Shown piece by piece: positions 15,232 through 23,198 of a DNA stretch of 33,310 nucleotides. Numbering within the stretch: position 1 is the first letter of the stretch; the number at the start of each line of letters is the position of its first letter. Both the position numbers and the translations under genes were made by a program. The DNA is from an uncultured Collinsella sp. (GTDB lineage Bacteria; Actinomycetota; Coriobacteriia; Coriobacteriales; Coriobacteriaceae). The notes below the pieces were generated by a model. It saw only the letters and a program-made list of their open reading frames with translations. It made no database searches and was not told where the DNA came from. The stretch spans positions 1 through 33,310 of the forward strand of contig CAUAWV010000025.1 in NCBI GenBank assembly GCA_958433005.1, read 5' to 3'.

Positions 15232-17178
15232 GTGCGCGTGGCCGGTCACGACAACATTCCAACGCTTGCCGAGCAGGTTTCGCGCGTTCCCACGCAGCCC
15301 GGCTGCTACCTTTGGAAAGACGCCAAGGGCGATGTCATCTACGTGGGCAAGGCGAAAAACCTGCGCGCCCGTATGCGTCAGTACGTGACGCTGCAGGACG
15401 AGCGCCAGAAGATCCCGCTGATGATGCAGCTGGTGGCGAGCTTTGACTATATCGTGGTGGAGACCGAGCACGAGGCGTTGGTGCTCGAGCGCAATTTGAT
15501 TGGCCAGTACCATCCGTACTTTAACGTCGACCTCAAGGATGACAAGAGCTACCCCTTTATCGCCATTACAAAGGGCGACCTGTATCCCGCTATCAAATAC
15601 ACGCGTGAGCGTCATAAGCCGGGAACGCGCTATTTTGGACCTTATACCGATAGCCGCGCGGCACGTGAGACGATAGATACGCTGCGCAAGGTTATCCCCA
15701 TCTGCTCCGCATCCTGTGCGGAGTGGCGTCGTTGTCGCCGTATCGTCGAGTCCCACAAGGGCGAGGAAGACATCGTCAATATGATTTGCGCGCAAAACGG
15801 GCGCCCCTGCTTTGACTACCATGTCGGGCGCGGCCCAGGTGCGTGTGTCGGCGCGATTTCCCCGGCAGACTATGCCAAGAACGTCAAGCGTGTCGAGCGC
15901 TTTTTGTCGGGCCATCGCAAGGATGTCGTCGATGAGCTGACCTCCGAGATGACGGATGCCGCTGAGGCGCTCGACTTTGAGCGCGCGGCACGCGTCAAAC
16001 GTCGTTTGGAGGTCATCAGGGGTCTGGACGATCGTCAGCAAGTCGTTTTTCCCTCCAGTGTCGATATCGATGTCATCGGTTTCTATCGCGAGGAGACCAT
16101 CTCCGCCGCTTGCGTCTTCGTCGTTCGCGAGGGCCGAACAGTTCGCACCTGCGAGTTCATTCTCGACAAGGGTCTTGATGTTGACGAGGAAGAGCTCCAG
16201 TCGGGCTTTCTTAAGCGCTATTACGACGAGACGGCTGATATTCCAGCTGAGGTCAACCTTTCCGTCGAGCTTGAGGATGCGGAGGCGCTGGGGGAGTGGC
16301 TTGCGGGCAAGCGTGAGCGTTCCTGCCATCTCCATAGGCCGCAGCGTGGCGAAAAGCACCGTCTGCTCGATATGGCATCCAAAAATGCGCGCCATGCCCT
16401 CATGCGCTACATGATGCGAACGGGGTACGCTGACGACCGCACCAATCAAGCGCTCCTGGAGCTCGAAAGTGCGTTGGCGCTGCCATCGCCGCCGTTGCGT
16501 ATCGAGTGCTTCGATATCTCGACGCTGCATGGCACCTTTACGGTCGCCTCGATGGTGGTGTTTACCAACGGGCGCGCCGACAAGAGCCAGTATCGTCGTT
16601 TTAAAATCCAGACCGAATTGGATGAGGCAAACGACTTCGTGTCGATGTCCGAGGTTTTGGGACGACGCTATGCTCCCGAGCGCATGGCCGACGAGCGCTT
16701 TGGCTCGTGCCCCGATCTGCTCGTTGTCGATGGCGGTAAGCCGCAATTGACCGCTGCGATCAAGCAACTTGAGGCTCTTGGGCTCGATATACCAGTTTGT
16801 GGCTTGGCGAAGGCCGATGAGGAAGTTTTTGTGCCTTGGGACGAGACCCCCGTCGTGCTGCCGACCGGGTCTGCCTCGCTCTATCTAATTAAACAGGTGC
16901 GCGATGAGTCCCACCGATTTGCTATCACGTTCCATCGTGAATTGCGCGACAAGGCCATGACAGTTTCGGTACTCGATGACGTTCCTGGCGTGGGGCCCAT
17001 CAGAAAACGTGCCCTTATGCGCCATTTTGGCTCGATGAAGCGTTTGCGCGCGGCGAGCGAGCAGGAGATTGCAGAAGTTCGAGGCGTTCCGGCCGATGTC
17101 GCCAAAGCGGTCCACGAGGCACTTGTTGCGTGGAATGCCGAGCGCTCCGAGATGGCGGCAAAGCAATCCGAAAACTAA
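15232..17178 (+). CDS. uvrC: excinuclease ABC subunit C (UvrC)
   Basis: UvrC (648 aa) makes the dual incisions in nucleotide excision repair. The GIY-YIG nuclease domain is N-terminal (GCY at 24-26, YVGKA at 37-41, Arg residues of LRARMRQY following). A cysteine-containing segment at 158-205 corresponds to the Fe-S region, here altered by an insertion. A UVR domain for UvrB contact is near 230-265. The RNase H-like second nuclease shows IECFDIS and VVDGGKPQL with its Asp residues, and the helix-hairpin-helix pair PGVGPIRK and VRGVPADVAK closes the protein. The start is GTG directly after the murJ TAG. A second GTG two codons later is equally possible. Cotranscription with murJ is very likely. 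Confidence 0.96.
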   Translation: MRVAGHDNIPTLAEQVSRVPTQPGCYLWKDAKGDVIYVGKAKNLRARMRQYVTLQDERQKIPLMMQLVASFDYIVVETEHEALVLERNLIGQYHPYFNVDLKDDKSYPFIAITKGDLYPAIKYTRERHKPGTRYFGPYTDSRAARETIDTLRKVIPICSASCAEWRRCRRIVESHKGEEDIVNMICAQNGRPCFDYHVGRGPGACVGAISPADYAKNVKRVERFLSGHRKDVVDELTSEMTDAAEALDFERAARVKRRLEVIRGLDDRQQVVFPSSVDIDVIGFYREETISAACVFVVREGRTVRTCEFILDKGLDVDEEELQSGFLKRYYDETADIPAEVNLSVELEDAEALGEWLAGKRERSCHLHRPQRGEKHRLLDMASKNARHALMRYMMRTGYADDRTNQALLELESALALPSPPLRIECFDISTLHGTFTVASMVVFTNGRADKSQYRRFKIQTELDEANDFVSMSEVLGRRYAPERMADERFGSCPDLLVVDGGKPQLTAAIKQLEALGLDIPVCGLAKADEEVFVPWDETPVVLPTGSASLYLIKQVRDESHRFAITFHRELRDKAMTVSVLDDVPGVGPIRKRALMRHFGSMKRLRAASEQEIAEVRGVPADVAKAVHEALVAWNAERSEMAAKQSEN

Positions 17179-17199
17179 ACACGCCTCTAAACAACTGAT

Positions 17200-17230
17200 A
17201 TACATGATTGCGTGATTTTCAATCATGTAT
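17200..17230. promoter_or_regulatory. inverted repeat after uvrC
   Basis: Perfect 11-base arms ATACATGATTG (17200-17210) and CAATCATGTAT (17220-17230) flank 9 bases. It starts 21 bases after the uvrC stop. There is no U-tract, so it is either a weak terminator or an operator for the downstream operon. Confidence 0.45.
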
Positions 17231-17272
17231 TTCACGGCGATTACCAGCCGATTTCGGGTTTTATTAACGCTA

Positions 17273-17284
17273 AAACGTTTGACT
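17273..17284 (+). promoter_or_regulatory. AAACGTTT operator-like palindrome overlapping a TTGACT
   Basis: AAACGTTT (17273-17280) is a perfect 8-base palindrome of the LacI/CcpA operator-core type. It overlaps TTGACT (17279-17284), which resembles a -35 hexamer, and a TATTCT lies 21 bases further at 17306-17311. The same core occurs in the palindrome upstream of gap. Confidence 0.35.
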
Positions 17285-17343
17285 AGCCATGGTGAACAAC
17301 CCTGCTATTCTGCGGGTTGACGAAGACTGATATCTCACCTCGT

Positions 17344-17424
17344 CGATACATACTGTCTGGCGAATCGTTTGTCAATGAATTCGGTGAACGGTAGTAAATA
17401 CCGTTCAAGCGTATGTATGTATCG
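17344..17424. repeat. long-range inverted repeat enclosing a second one
   Basis: CGATACATAC (17344-17353) and GTATGTATCG (17415-17424) are perfect 10-base inverted arms 61 bases apart. They enclose the 23-base palindrome at 17385-17407. The arrangement could form a branched RNA in the leader or mark paired protein-binding sites. Confidence 0.5.
17385..17407. promoter_or_regulatory. candidate operator of the sialic-acid operon
   Basis: TGAACGGTA and TACCGTTCA form a perfect 9-base inverted repeat around GTAAA. It lies 137 bases before the binding-protein start and 40 bases before the candidate -35 box. The size and symmetry suit a dimeric GntR- or ROK-type regulator, but no regulator gene is present in the window. 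Confidence 0.5.
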
Positions 17425-17446
17425 GTCGCCGAGCGCGGCACCTCAG

Positions 17447-17474
17447 TTGGGCTCGTCGGTAGGTAAGGTATATA
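17447..17474 (+). promoter_or_regulatory. candidate promoter of the transporter operon
   Basis: TTGGGC (17447-17452) and TATATA (17469-17474) are 16 bases apart. The leader to the binding-protein start would be about 60 bases. The -35 match is weak. An alternative using TTGACT at 17279 would give a much longer leader. Confidence 0.3.
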
Positions 17475-17543
17475 TCGTCCGCAAGTTGCGCGGGGGCGCG
17501 TCTAGGTGCTCCCGGGTAAGATTCTCTATTGATAGGAGAAGAC

Positions 17544-19157
17544 ATGGCCATCATCAACAAGGGTATGTCCAGGCGTTCGTTCCTCGGCCTCACCGGCAGC
17601 GTCGCTGCTGTCGCAGGGCTTGGTCTCACCGGCTGCGGTGGCAGCTCTAGCGACGAGGGTTCCGCTTCCGGTTCCACCGATTCCGCCAACCGTGGCGGCG
17701 GCGTGATCACCGCTGGTTCCGCTTACGCTCCGTCCAGCTTCGATCCCGCCAGCACCGGCTCCGCTGTGGGCCTGGGTGCTAACTGGCACGTCGTCGAGGG
17801 CCTCTACGGCATCGATTACCACGACTACAGTACCTTCAACGAGCTCGCCACCGACGATCCCAAGTCTGTGGACGACACCACTTTCGAGGTCACCATCCGC
17901 AAGGGCGCCAAGTTCTCCGATGGCACCGAGGTCACCGCTGACGATGTCGTTGCCTCCTACACCGCTTGCGCCGCTTCCGCTACCTATGCTCCGTTCTTCC
18001 AGCCCTTCGAGTCCATCGAGGCCAAGGACGCCAGCACCGTGACGGTCAAGACCAAGGTCCCCAACTTCTCCCTGCTCAAGGATCGTCTGGCCATCGTCCG
18101 CGTTACCCCGGCCACCCAGACCGAGGAGGATCGCGCCAAGCAGCCGATCGGCTCCGGCCCCTGGATGTACGACTCCATCTCCGATACCGAGATCACCCTG
18201 GTTCCCAACCCCGAGTACAACGGTGAGTATGCTGCTGAGGATAAGAAGATCCAGTACAGCATCCTGACCGACCCCACCGCTCGCGTTACCGCTCAGCAGG
18301 AGGGCTCCACGCTCGTTATGGAGCTCGTTACCGCTGACGCCGTCGACCAGCTCGAGAGCGCCGGCTGCAAGATCGATAACGTTCAGGGTTTCGGCACCCG
18401 CTTCATCATGTTCAACGTCGCCAAGGAGCCTTGGAACAACGTCAAGGTCCGTCAGGCTGTCATGTATGCGCTCGACACCGAGAAGATGGTCAGCAACACC
18501 TTCGCCGGCCTTGCCACCGCTGCCAGCTGCTACCTGCCCAAGAGCTTCACCAACTATCATGAGGCTTCCACGGTGTACAAGACCGACGCCAAGAAGGCTA
18601 AGAAGCTCATCGAGGAGTCTGGCATCACCCCGGGTGCCATCACCCTGCGCACCACCGACAACGAGCAGATTAAGGGCATGGCCGCCCAGGTCAAGAACGA
18701 CCTCGACGCTCTCGGCTTCGATGTGACCATCCAGACCGATACCTCGCCGGCCACCTACGCTGCCATCGACGGCGGCGAGGCCTACGATATCCTCCTTGCC
18801 CCTGGCGATCCTTCCTGCTTCGGCGCCGACCCCGACCTGCTGCTCAACTGGTGGTACGGCGACAACGTCTGGATGCAGACCCGTTGCCCGTGGAAGGAGT
18901 CCGCTGAGTGGCAGAAGCTCCACAGTCTCATGGACGAGGCTCTTGCCGCCGAGGGCGACGAGCAGCAGAAGAAGTGGAACGAGTGCTTCGACATCATTGC
19001 CGACAACGCCGTTCTGTACCCCGTTGTCCACGTCAAGACCGTCTCCGCTTCCTGGGACGATCCGTCCACTGCGCCCAACGGCGAGGCCCTCGATGGCTTC
19101 AAGGGCATCGGCACGACGAGCATGTCCTTCAGGGGCGTTGCGACCGTCAAGGCGTAA
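17544..19157 (+). CDS. ABC transporter solute-binding lipoprotein (family 5), probable sialic-acid receptor
   Basis: The product (537 aa) is a DppA/OppA-type (SBP_bac_5) substrate-binding protein. The N-terminus combines a twin-arginine motif (SRRSFLG, Arg10-Arg11), a hydrophobic stretch and a lipobox LTGC with the lipidated Cys31. It is therefore likely exported folded by Tat and anchored as a lipoprotein. A Gly/Ser linker follows and then the family fold, including the KFSDGTEVTADDVV segment near 120. ATG at 17544 has TAGGAG 5 bases upstream. The gene heads a four-gene transporter operon followed by sialic-acid catabolic genes, so a sialic-acid ligand is inferred by analogy with SatA-type receptors; a peptide ligand remains possible. 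Strong C-ending codon bias suggests high expression. Confidence 0.88.
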   Translation: MAIINKGMSRRSFLGLTGSVAAVAGLGLTGCGGSSSDEGSASGSTDSANRGGGVITAGSAYAPSSFDPASTGSAVGLGANWHVVEGLYGIDYHDYSTFNELATDDPKSVDDTTFEVTIRKGAKFSDGTEVTADDVVASYTACAASATYAPFFQPFESIEAKDASTVTVKTKVPNFSLLKDRLAIVRVTPATQTEEDRAKQPIGSGPWMYDSISDTEITLVPNPEYNGEYAAEDKKIQYSILTDPTARVTAQQEGSTLVMELVTADAVDQLESAGCKIDNVQGFGTRFIMFNVAKEPWNNVKVRQAVMYALDTEKMVSNTFAGLATAASCYLPKSFTNYHEASTVYKTDAKKAKKLIEESGITPGAITLRTTDNEQIKGMAAQVKNDLDALGFDVTIQTDTSPATYAAIDGGEAYDILLAPGDPSCFGADPDLLLNWWYGDNVWMQTRCPWKESAEWQKLHSLMDEALAAEGDEQQKKWNECFDIIADNAVLYPVVHVKTVSASWDDPSTAPNGEALDGFKGIGTTSMSFRGVATVKA

Positions 19158-19219
19158 GACTCGCTTGAGTCTGTATGCAGGATGTCGGTCGTTGGGACCG
19201 TATCCTCATAGTTGAAACA

Positions 19220-19253
19220 AAGACCCGGGCGACCTCGATGTCGCTCGGGTCTT
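19220..19253 (+). terminator. intercistronic hairpin between binding protein and permease
   Basis: A 14-base-pair stem with one G-U wobble (arms 19220-19233 and 19240-19253) and a 6-base loop lies 62 bases after the binding-protein stop. The U-tract is minimal. Such hairpins commonly allow partial termination or protect the upstream message, giving an excess of receptor over membrane subunits. Confidence 0.6.
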
Positions 19254-19314
19254 GTAATGAGTATCCGTACTCATATACCAGTTGGTCCTACCGACAAAAG
19301 AAAGGGGAGAGAAC

Positions 19315-20271
19315 GTGAACAACTTGCTACGTTTGATTGGAAGGCGTCTTGTGGCGCTGCCGATCATGGCATTGGGCGTCACCGTCCTGGTGTTCTTCCT
19401 TATGTCGTTCTCCAAGACCGACCCCGCCTACACGGCGTTGGGTGACGGTGCCTCGCCCGAGGCGGTTGCCGAGTACCATGAGAAGTATGGTCTGGACGAC
19501 CCCTGGCCCGTGCGCTACGTGCGCTATATGGGCGATTTGATCCATGGCGACATGGGCACCTATGGTGCTGCTCGCAACTCCGTTGCCAAGCGCATCTCCA
19601 CGGCCCTGCCCGTCACGATGCAGCTGACCTTCATCGGCCTTGCCATCGGTGCGGTCGTTTCGTTTTTGCTCGGCGTCATCGCGGCACTGTATCGCGACAA
19701 ATGGCCGGACCAAGTGATCCGCGTCTTTTCCATCGCCGGCTTGGCAACCCCGTCGTTCTGGCTTGCCGTTCTGTTGATCCTGCTGTTCTCTTCCTACCTT
19801 AAGGTGCTCCCGGCATCGGGTGCTCTGCCTCACTTCACCACGAATCCGGCTGGTTATCTGGGCCGCATGATTATGCCCGCCATCGCCTTGGCATTTCCGC
19901 TGACGGGCCAGATGACTCGTATCGTGCGTACCGCCATGGTCGAGGAGCTCGACAAGGACTATGTCCGTATGGCTCGCGGTGCCGGCGTTCCCGAGAAGGT
20001 CGTCGTCGGTATCAACGTTCTTCGCAATGCGCTGATCACCCCGGTCACCACCCTCGGTCTTAAGATCGGTTACCTCATGGGCGGCGCCGTCGTCATCGAG
20101 GTTATCTTCAACCTCCCCGGCATGGGCACCGCGATTCTGCAGGGCGTTCAGGGCAACGAGGCGAACCTGGTTCAGGGCGTCGTTATCGTCGTTGCTCTTG
20201 CCTTCATCATCATCAACATCGTGGTTGACATGCTCTACCTGCTCATCAACCCGCGCATCAGGACGGTGTAG
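19315..20271 (+). CDS. ABC transporter permease (DppB type)
   Basis: The product (318 aa) is an inner-membrane subunit of the peptide/nickel/sialic-acid (BPD) transporter group. An N-terminal helix (about residues 9-29) precedes an extracellular domain with the GLDDPWPVRYVRYMGDLIHGD segment. The core permease helices follow, with the EAA loop EELDKDYVRMARGAGVPEKVV that contacts the ATPase and the terminal FNLPGMG motif. The start is GTG at 19315 with GGGGAGAG a few bases upstream; the open frame extends 11 codons further without support. It pairs with the next gene, which supplies the second permease half fused to an ATPase. Confidence 0.9.
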   Translation: MNNLLRLIGRRLVALPIMALGVTVLVFFLMSFSKTDPAYTALGDGASPEAVAEYHEKYGLDDPWPVRYVRYMGDLIHGDMGTYGAARNSVAKRISTALPVTMQLTFIGLAIGAVVSFLLGVIAALYRDKWPDQVIRVFSIAGLATPSFWLAVLLILLFSSYLKVLPASGALPHFTTNPAGYLGRMIMPAIALAFPLTGQMTRIVRTAMVEELDKDYVRMARGAGVPEKVVVGINVLRNALITPVTTLGLKIGYLMGGAVVIEVIFNLPGMGTAILQGVQGNEANLVQGVVIVVALAFIIINIVVDMLYLLINPRIRTV

Positions 20272-20274
20272 ATT

Positions 20275-22290
20275 ATGGTAAAGATTCGAGAGAAGCAAAC
20301 CGAGCAGCTCGAGAAGGCTGCCTCCAAGGGGCTCAAGCTCGGTGGCTGGAAGAAGATGACGCTGTCTTCTAAGATTGCCGCCGTCGTGCTGGTGCTGGTC
20401 GCCCTGACTGCGATTCTGGCGCCCCTTCTTGCCCCCTATAGCCCGGTCGAGATCTTTACGGCTCGCCAGGCTCCCGGCAACGGATTTATCTTCGGTACCG
20501 ACGATAAGGGTCGCGATATTCTGTCGCGTATGCTCTACGGTGGTCGTTACTCGCTGATTATCGGCTTTGGCGCCACTGCCATGGCTCTGGTCTGCGGCTC
20601 GGTCGTGGGCGCCCTTGCAGCGGTTTCGCGCAAGGCCGTCTCCGAGACGATCATGCGTATCTTGGACATCATCATGTCCATCCCGGGCATCGCCCTCGCG
20701 GCCGTCTTCGTCTCCATCCTGGGCAACTCCGTGCCGTCGATCATCTTCGCCATCGGCTTTATGTACACTCCGCAGATTGCCCGTATCGTGCGCGCCAACA
20801 TCGTGTCCGAGTACGGCGAGGACTATGTCCGCGCGGTCATCGTTTCCGGCGCCAAGGCTCCGTGGATTTTAATCAAGCATGTTCTGCGTAACTGCATCGC
20901 CCCGATCATGGTCTTCACCGTTACCCTAGTCGCCGACGCCATCATCTTCGAGGCTTCGCTGACCTTCATCGGCGCTGGTATCCAGGAGCCCACCGCTACC
21001 TGGGGCAACATCCTCGCCGACGCCCGCGGCGGCGTGCTCGCCGGCCGTTGGTGGCAGGCGTTGTTCCCGGGCCTGGCCATCATGATCACCTGCCTGGCGC
21101 TCAACATCCTCTCCGAGGGCATTACCGACGCCATGGCCGCTGCTCCCTCCGCCGCCCTGGATCCGACCGATTCCTCCAAGCGCCGCGAGGCCGACCTGCT
21201 GGTCTCCGACCCCGTTCGCGCCTACAAGGAGCAGGCCCAGTCCCTCTCCGCTCGCCTTGGCGCCCTGCGCGATGTCGAGCTCAAGCGTGACGATCGCCAT
21301 GTGCCCGACGAGTCTGTCGAACCGATTCTCTCGGTCCGTGACTTCTGCATTCAGTTTGAGCATCACGGTGATATCAACGTCGTCGACCATGTCAACTTTG
21401 ACGTCCGTCCTGGTCAGACCATGGGCCTGGTGGGCGAGTCCGGTTGCGGTAAGTCCATCACCACGCTGGCCATCATGGGCCTGACCGACGACGATGAGCA
21501 CCTTTCCGGCGAGGTCCTCTGGGAGGGCCGCGACCTGCTCAAGATGAGTAAGAAGGAGTGGTTCGGCCTGCGCGGTACCGATATCGCTATGGTCTATCAG
21601 GACGCCCTGTCCTCGCTCAATCCCTCCATGCTCATCTCTGCCCAGATGAAGCAGCTCACCAAGCGTGGCGGCACCCGTAGCGCCGAGGAGCTCCTGGAGC
21701 TCGTGGGCCTCGACCCCAAGCGTACGCTCGAGAGCTATCCGCACGAGCTTTCCGGTGGTCAGCGTCAGCGCGTTCTGATTGCTATGGCCCTTACCCGCGA
21801 CCCCAAGCTGGTCATCTGCGACGAGCCCACGACCGCCCTGGACGTTACCGTCCAGAAGCAGGTCATCAAGCTGCTCAACGACCTTCAGGCCAAGCTCGGC
21901 TTTGCCATGATCTTCGTCTCGCATGACCTGGCGCTGGTCGCCGAGGTCGCCCATAACATCACGGTGATGTACGCCGGTCAGGTTATCGAGCAGGCGCCCA
22001 CCAAGGAGCTGCTCACCAACCCGATCCACGAGTACACCCGCGGTCTTCTGGGTTCCGTCCTGTCCATCGAGAGCGGTTCGGGCCGCCTGCACCAGGTGCC
22101 CGGCGCCGTTCCGAGCCCGCGCGATTTCCCCAAGGGCGATCGCTTCGCGCCCCGCTCGAGCCATCCGCGTATTGGCCTGGACACCCGTCCGGTCTTCAAG
22201 CGCGTGCCCGGCACCGAGCATTTCTATTCCGAGCTCCCCGACGAGGTGCTCAAGGCAAATGGTTTGACCCCTCACGCGGAGGTGATGTAG
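20275..22290 (+). CDS. fused ABC transporter permease (DppC type) and ATPase (DppD type)
   Basis: The product (671 aa) joins two subunits normally made separately. Residues 1 to about 290 form a DppC-like permease with the FGTDDKGRDILSRMLYGGRYS motif and an EAA loop (EYGEDYVRAVIVSGAKAP). A charged linker of about 60 residues follows. The ATPase domain shows Walker A GESGCGKS at 387-394, signature LSGGQRQR at 492-499 and Walker B with Asp516 and Glu517 (CDEPTTALD). An oligopeptide-transporter C-terminal segment (NPIHEYTRGLL) is present. The reading frame is continuous with no sign of an assembly join. The ATG is 3 bases after the permease stop. As I recall, similar permease-ATPase fusions occur in the actinobacterial sialic-acid transporter SiaEFGI. 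Confidence 0.92.
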   Translation: MVKIREKQTEQLEKAASKGLKLGGWKKMTLSSKIAAVVLVLVALTAILAPLLAPYSPVEIFTARQAPGNGFIFGTDDKGRDILSRMLYGGRYSLIIGFGATAMALVCGSVVGALAAVSRKAVSETIMRILDIIMSIPGIALAAVFVSILGNSVPSIIFAIGFMYTPQIARIVRANIVSEYGEDYVRAVIVSGAKAPWILIKHVLRNCIAPIMVFTVTLVADAIIFEASLTFIGAGIQEPTATWGNILADARGGVLAGRWWQALFPGLAIMITCLALNILSEGITDAMAAAPSAALDPTDSSKRREADLLVSDPVRAYKEQAQSLSARLGALRDVELKRDDRHVPDESVEPILSVRDFCIQFEHHGDINVVDHVNFDVRPGQTMGLVGESGCGKSITTLAIMGLTDDDEHLSGEVLWEGRDLLKMSKKEWFGLRGTDIAMVYQDALSSLNPSMLISAQMKQLTKRGGTRSAEELLELVGLDPKRTLESYPHELSGGQRQRVLIAMALTRDPKLVICDEPTTALDVTVQKQVIKLLNDLQAKLGFAMIFVSHDLALVAEVAHNITVMYAGQVIEQAPTKELLTNPIHEYTRGLLGSVLSIESGSGRLHQVPGAVPSPRDFPKGDRFAPRSSHPRIGLDTRPVFKRVPGTEHFYSELPDEVLKANGLTPHAEVM

Positions 22291-23118
22291 ATGAGCGAGA
22301 CCGCAGTCAACGGCGTCGAGCCGATCATCTTCCTTGATGACGTCCACGTCACCTTTAGGACCCGTACCGGCTCGATTCTGCACCCTAACCTGGTTCACGC
22401 CGTCCAGGGTGTAACGATTAGGCTCATGCCCGGTCAGACGATCGGCATCGTCGGCGAGTCCGGTTGCGGTAAGTCCACCACCGCCAACGTCATGTGCGGC
22501 CTGCAGGCCCCCACGAGCGGCAAGGTCTACTTTAAGGGCAAGGACGTTACCAAACGTACCGCCGAGGACCGTCGCCACATGGGTCGCGTCATCTCGGTCG
22601 TGTTCCAGAACCCGGCCACGGCACTCAACCCCCGCATGGTCGTTCGCGAGCAACTGCTCGACCCCATGCGCGTCCACAACCTGGGTACCGAGGCCGAGCA
22701 GGAGAAGCGCGTCAAGGAGCTCTTGGAGCTCACCGGTCTGCCCAGCTCCGCCGCCGAGGTTCTTCCCGGCCAGCTTTCGGGCGGCCAGCGCCAGCGCGTC
22801 GCAATTGCCCGTGCCCTGTCGCTGAACCCCGATGCCATCATCGCCGACGAGCCCACCTCGGCTCTGGACGTTTCGGTCCGCGCGCAGATTCTGAACCTGC
22901 TGACCGACCTTAAGAAGGAGCTCGGCCTGGCCATGGTGTTCATCAGCCATGACATCCAGACGGTCCGCTATATCTCTGACGACATCATCGTTATGAATGG
23001 CGGCAAGATCGTCGAGCAGGGCGAGGCCAAGCAGGTCTTCCAGCACCCTCAGGACCCCTACACCAAGATGCTGCTCGGTGCTGCGCCGTCGCTGCTGCAT
23101 CCCAAGCTCGGCGAGTAG
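22291..23118 (+). CDS. ABC transporter ATPase (DppF type)
   Basis: The product (275 aa) is the second nucleotide-binding subunit of the transporter and would form a heterodimer with the ATPase half of the preceding fusion. Walker A GESGCGKS is at 55-62, the signature LSGGQRQRV is near residues 163-171, and Walker B reads IIADEPTSALD. It ends soon after the QHPQDPYTKMLL segment and is shorter than the usual 310-330 aa DppF proteins. The ATG directly follows the TAG of the fusion gene, so translation is coupled. A GC-rich hairpin follows. Confidence 0.92.
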   Translation: MSETAVNGVEPIIFLDDVHVTFRTRTGSILHPNLVHAVQGVTIRLMPGQTIGIVGESGCGKSTTANVMCGLQAPTSGKVYFKGKDVTKRTAEDRRHMGRVISVVFQNPATALNPRMVVREQLLDPMRVHNLGTEAEQEKRVKELLELTGLPSSAAEVLPGQLSGGQRQRVAIARALSLNPDAIIADEPTSALDVSVRAQILNLLTDLKKELGLAMVFISHDIQTVRYISDDIIVMNGGKIVEQGEAKQVFQHPQDPYTKMLLGAAPSLLHPKLGE

Positions 23119-23134
23119 CCTCGCTTTCCCTCCC

Positions 23135-23162
23135 GTGCGCCCGGTTCCCTTGCCGGGCGCAC
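23135..23162 (+). terminator. hairpin between transporter and esterase genes
   Basis: A perfect 10-base-pair GC-rich stem (GTGCGCCCGG and CCGGGCGCAC) has an 8-base loop. There is no U-tract, so it is more likely an mRNA processing or stability element, or a partial terminator, inside the operon. Confidence 0.5.
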
Positions 23163-23198
23163 CTCCGTTGCGATTTCGAAAGGTTGGGTTCACGAGCC

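Larger units (their letters stand above)
17179..17543. other. 365-base intergenic regulatory region before the sialic-acid transporter
   Basis: No credible gene is seen here. The stretch holds an 11-base-arm inverted repeat close to uvrC, an AAACGTTT palindrome, a pair of long-range 10-base arms enclosing a perfect 9-base-arm inverted repeat, and a candidate promoter. These parts are listed separately. It is more AT-rich than the flanking genes and marks the left boundary of the sialic-acid island. Confidence 0.7.

Noticed and set aside
14983..16767. A 594-codon minus-strand open frame opposite uvrC
   Set aside because: It is antisense to a well-recognised uvrC and shows no motif or plausible start context.
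17317..17354. TTGACG at 17317 as a -35 box for the transporter operon
   Set aside because: No -10-like hexamer is found 15-19 bases downstream; the nearest candidates are at 22 bases or more.
17526..19031. A 501-codon minus-strand open frame opposite the binding-protein gene
   Set aside because: Its Gly/Leu/Asp/Val-rich low-complexity composition is a shadow of the C-ending codon bias of the real gene.
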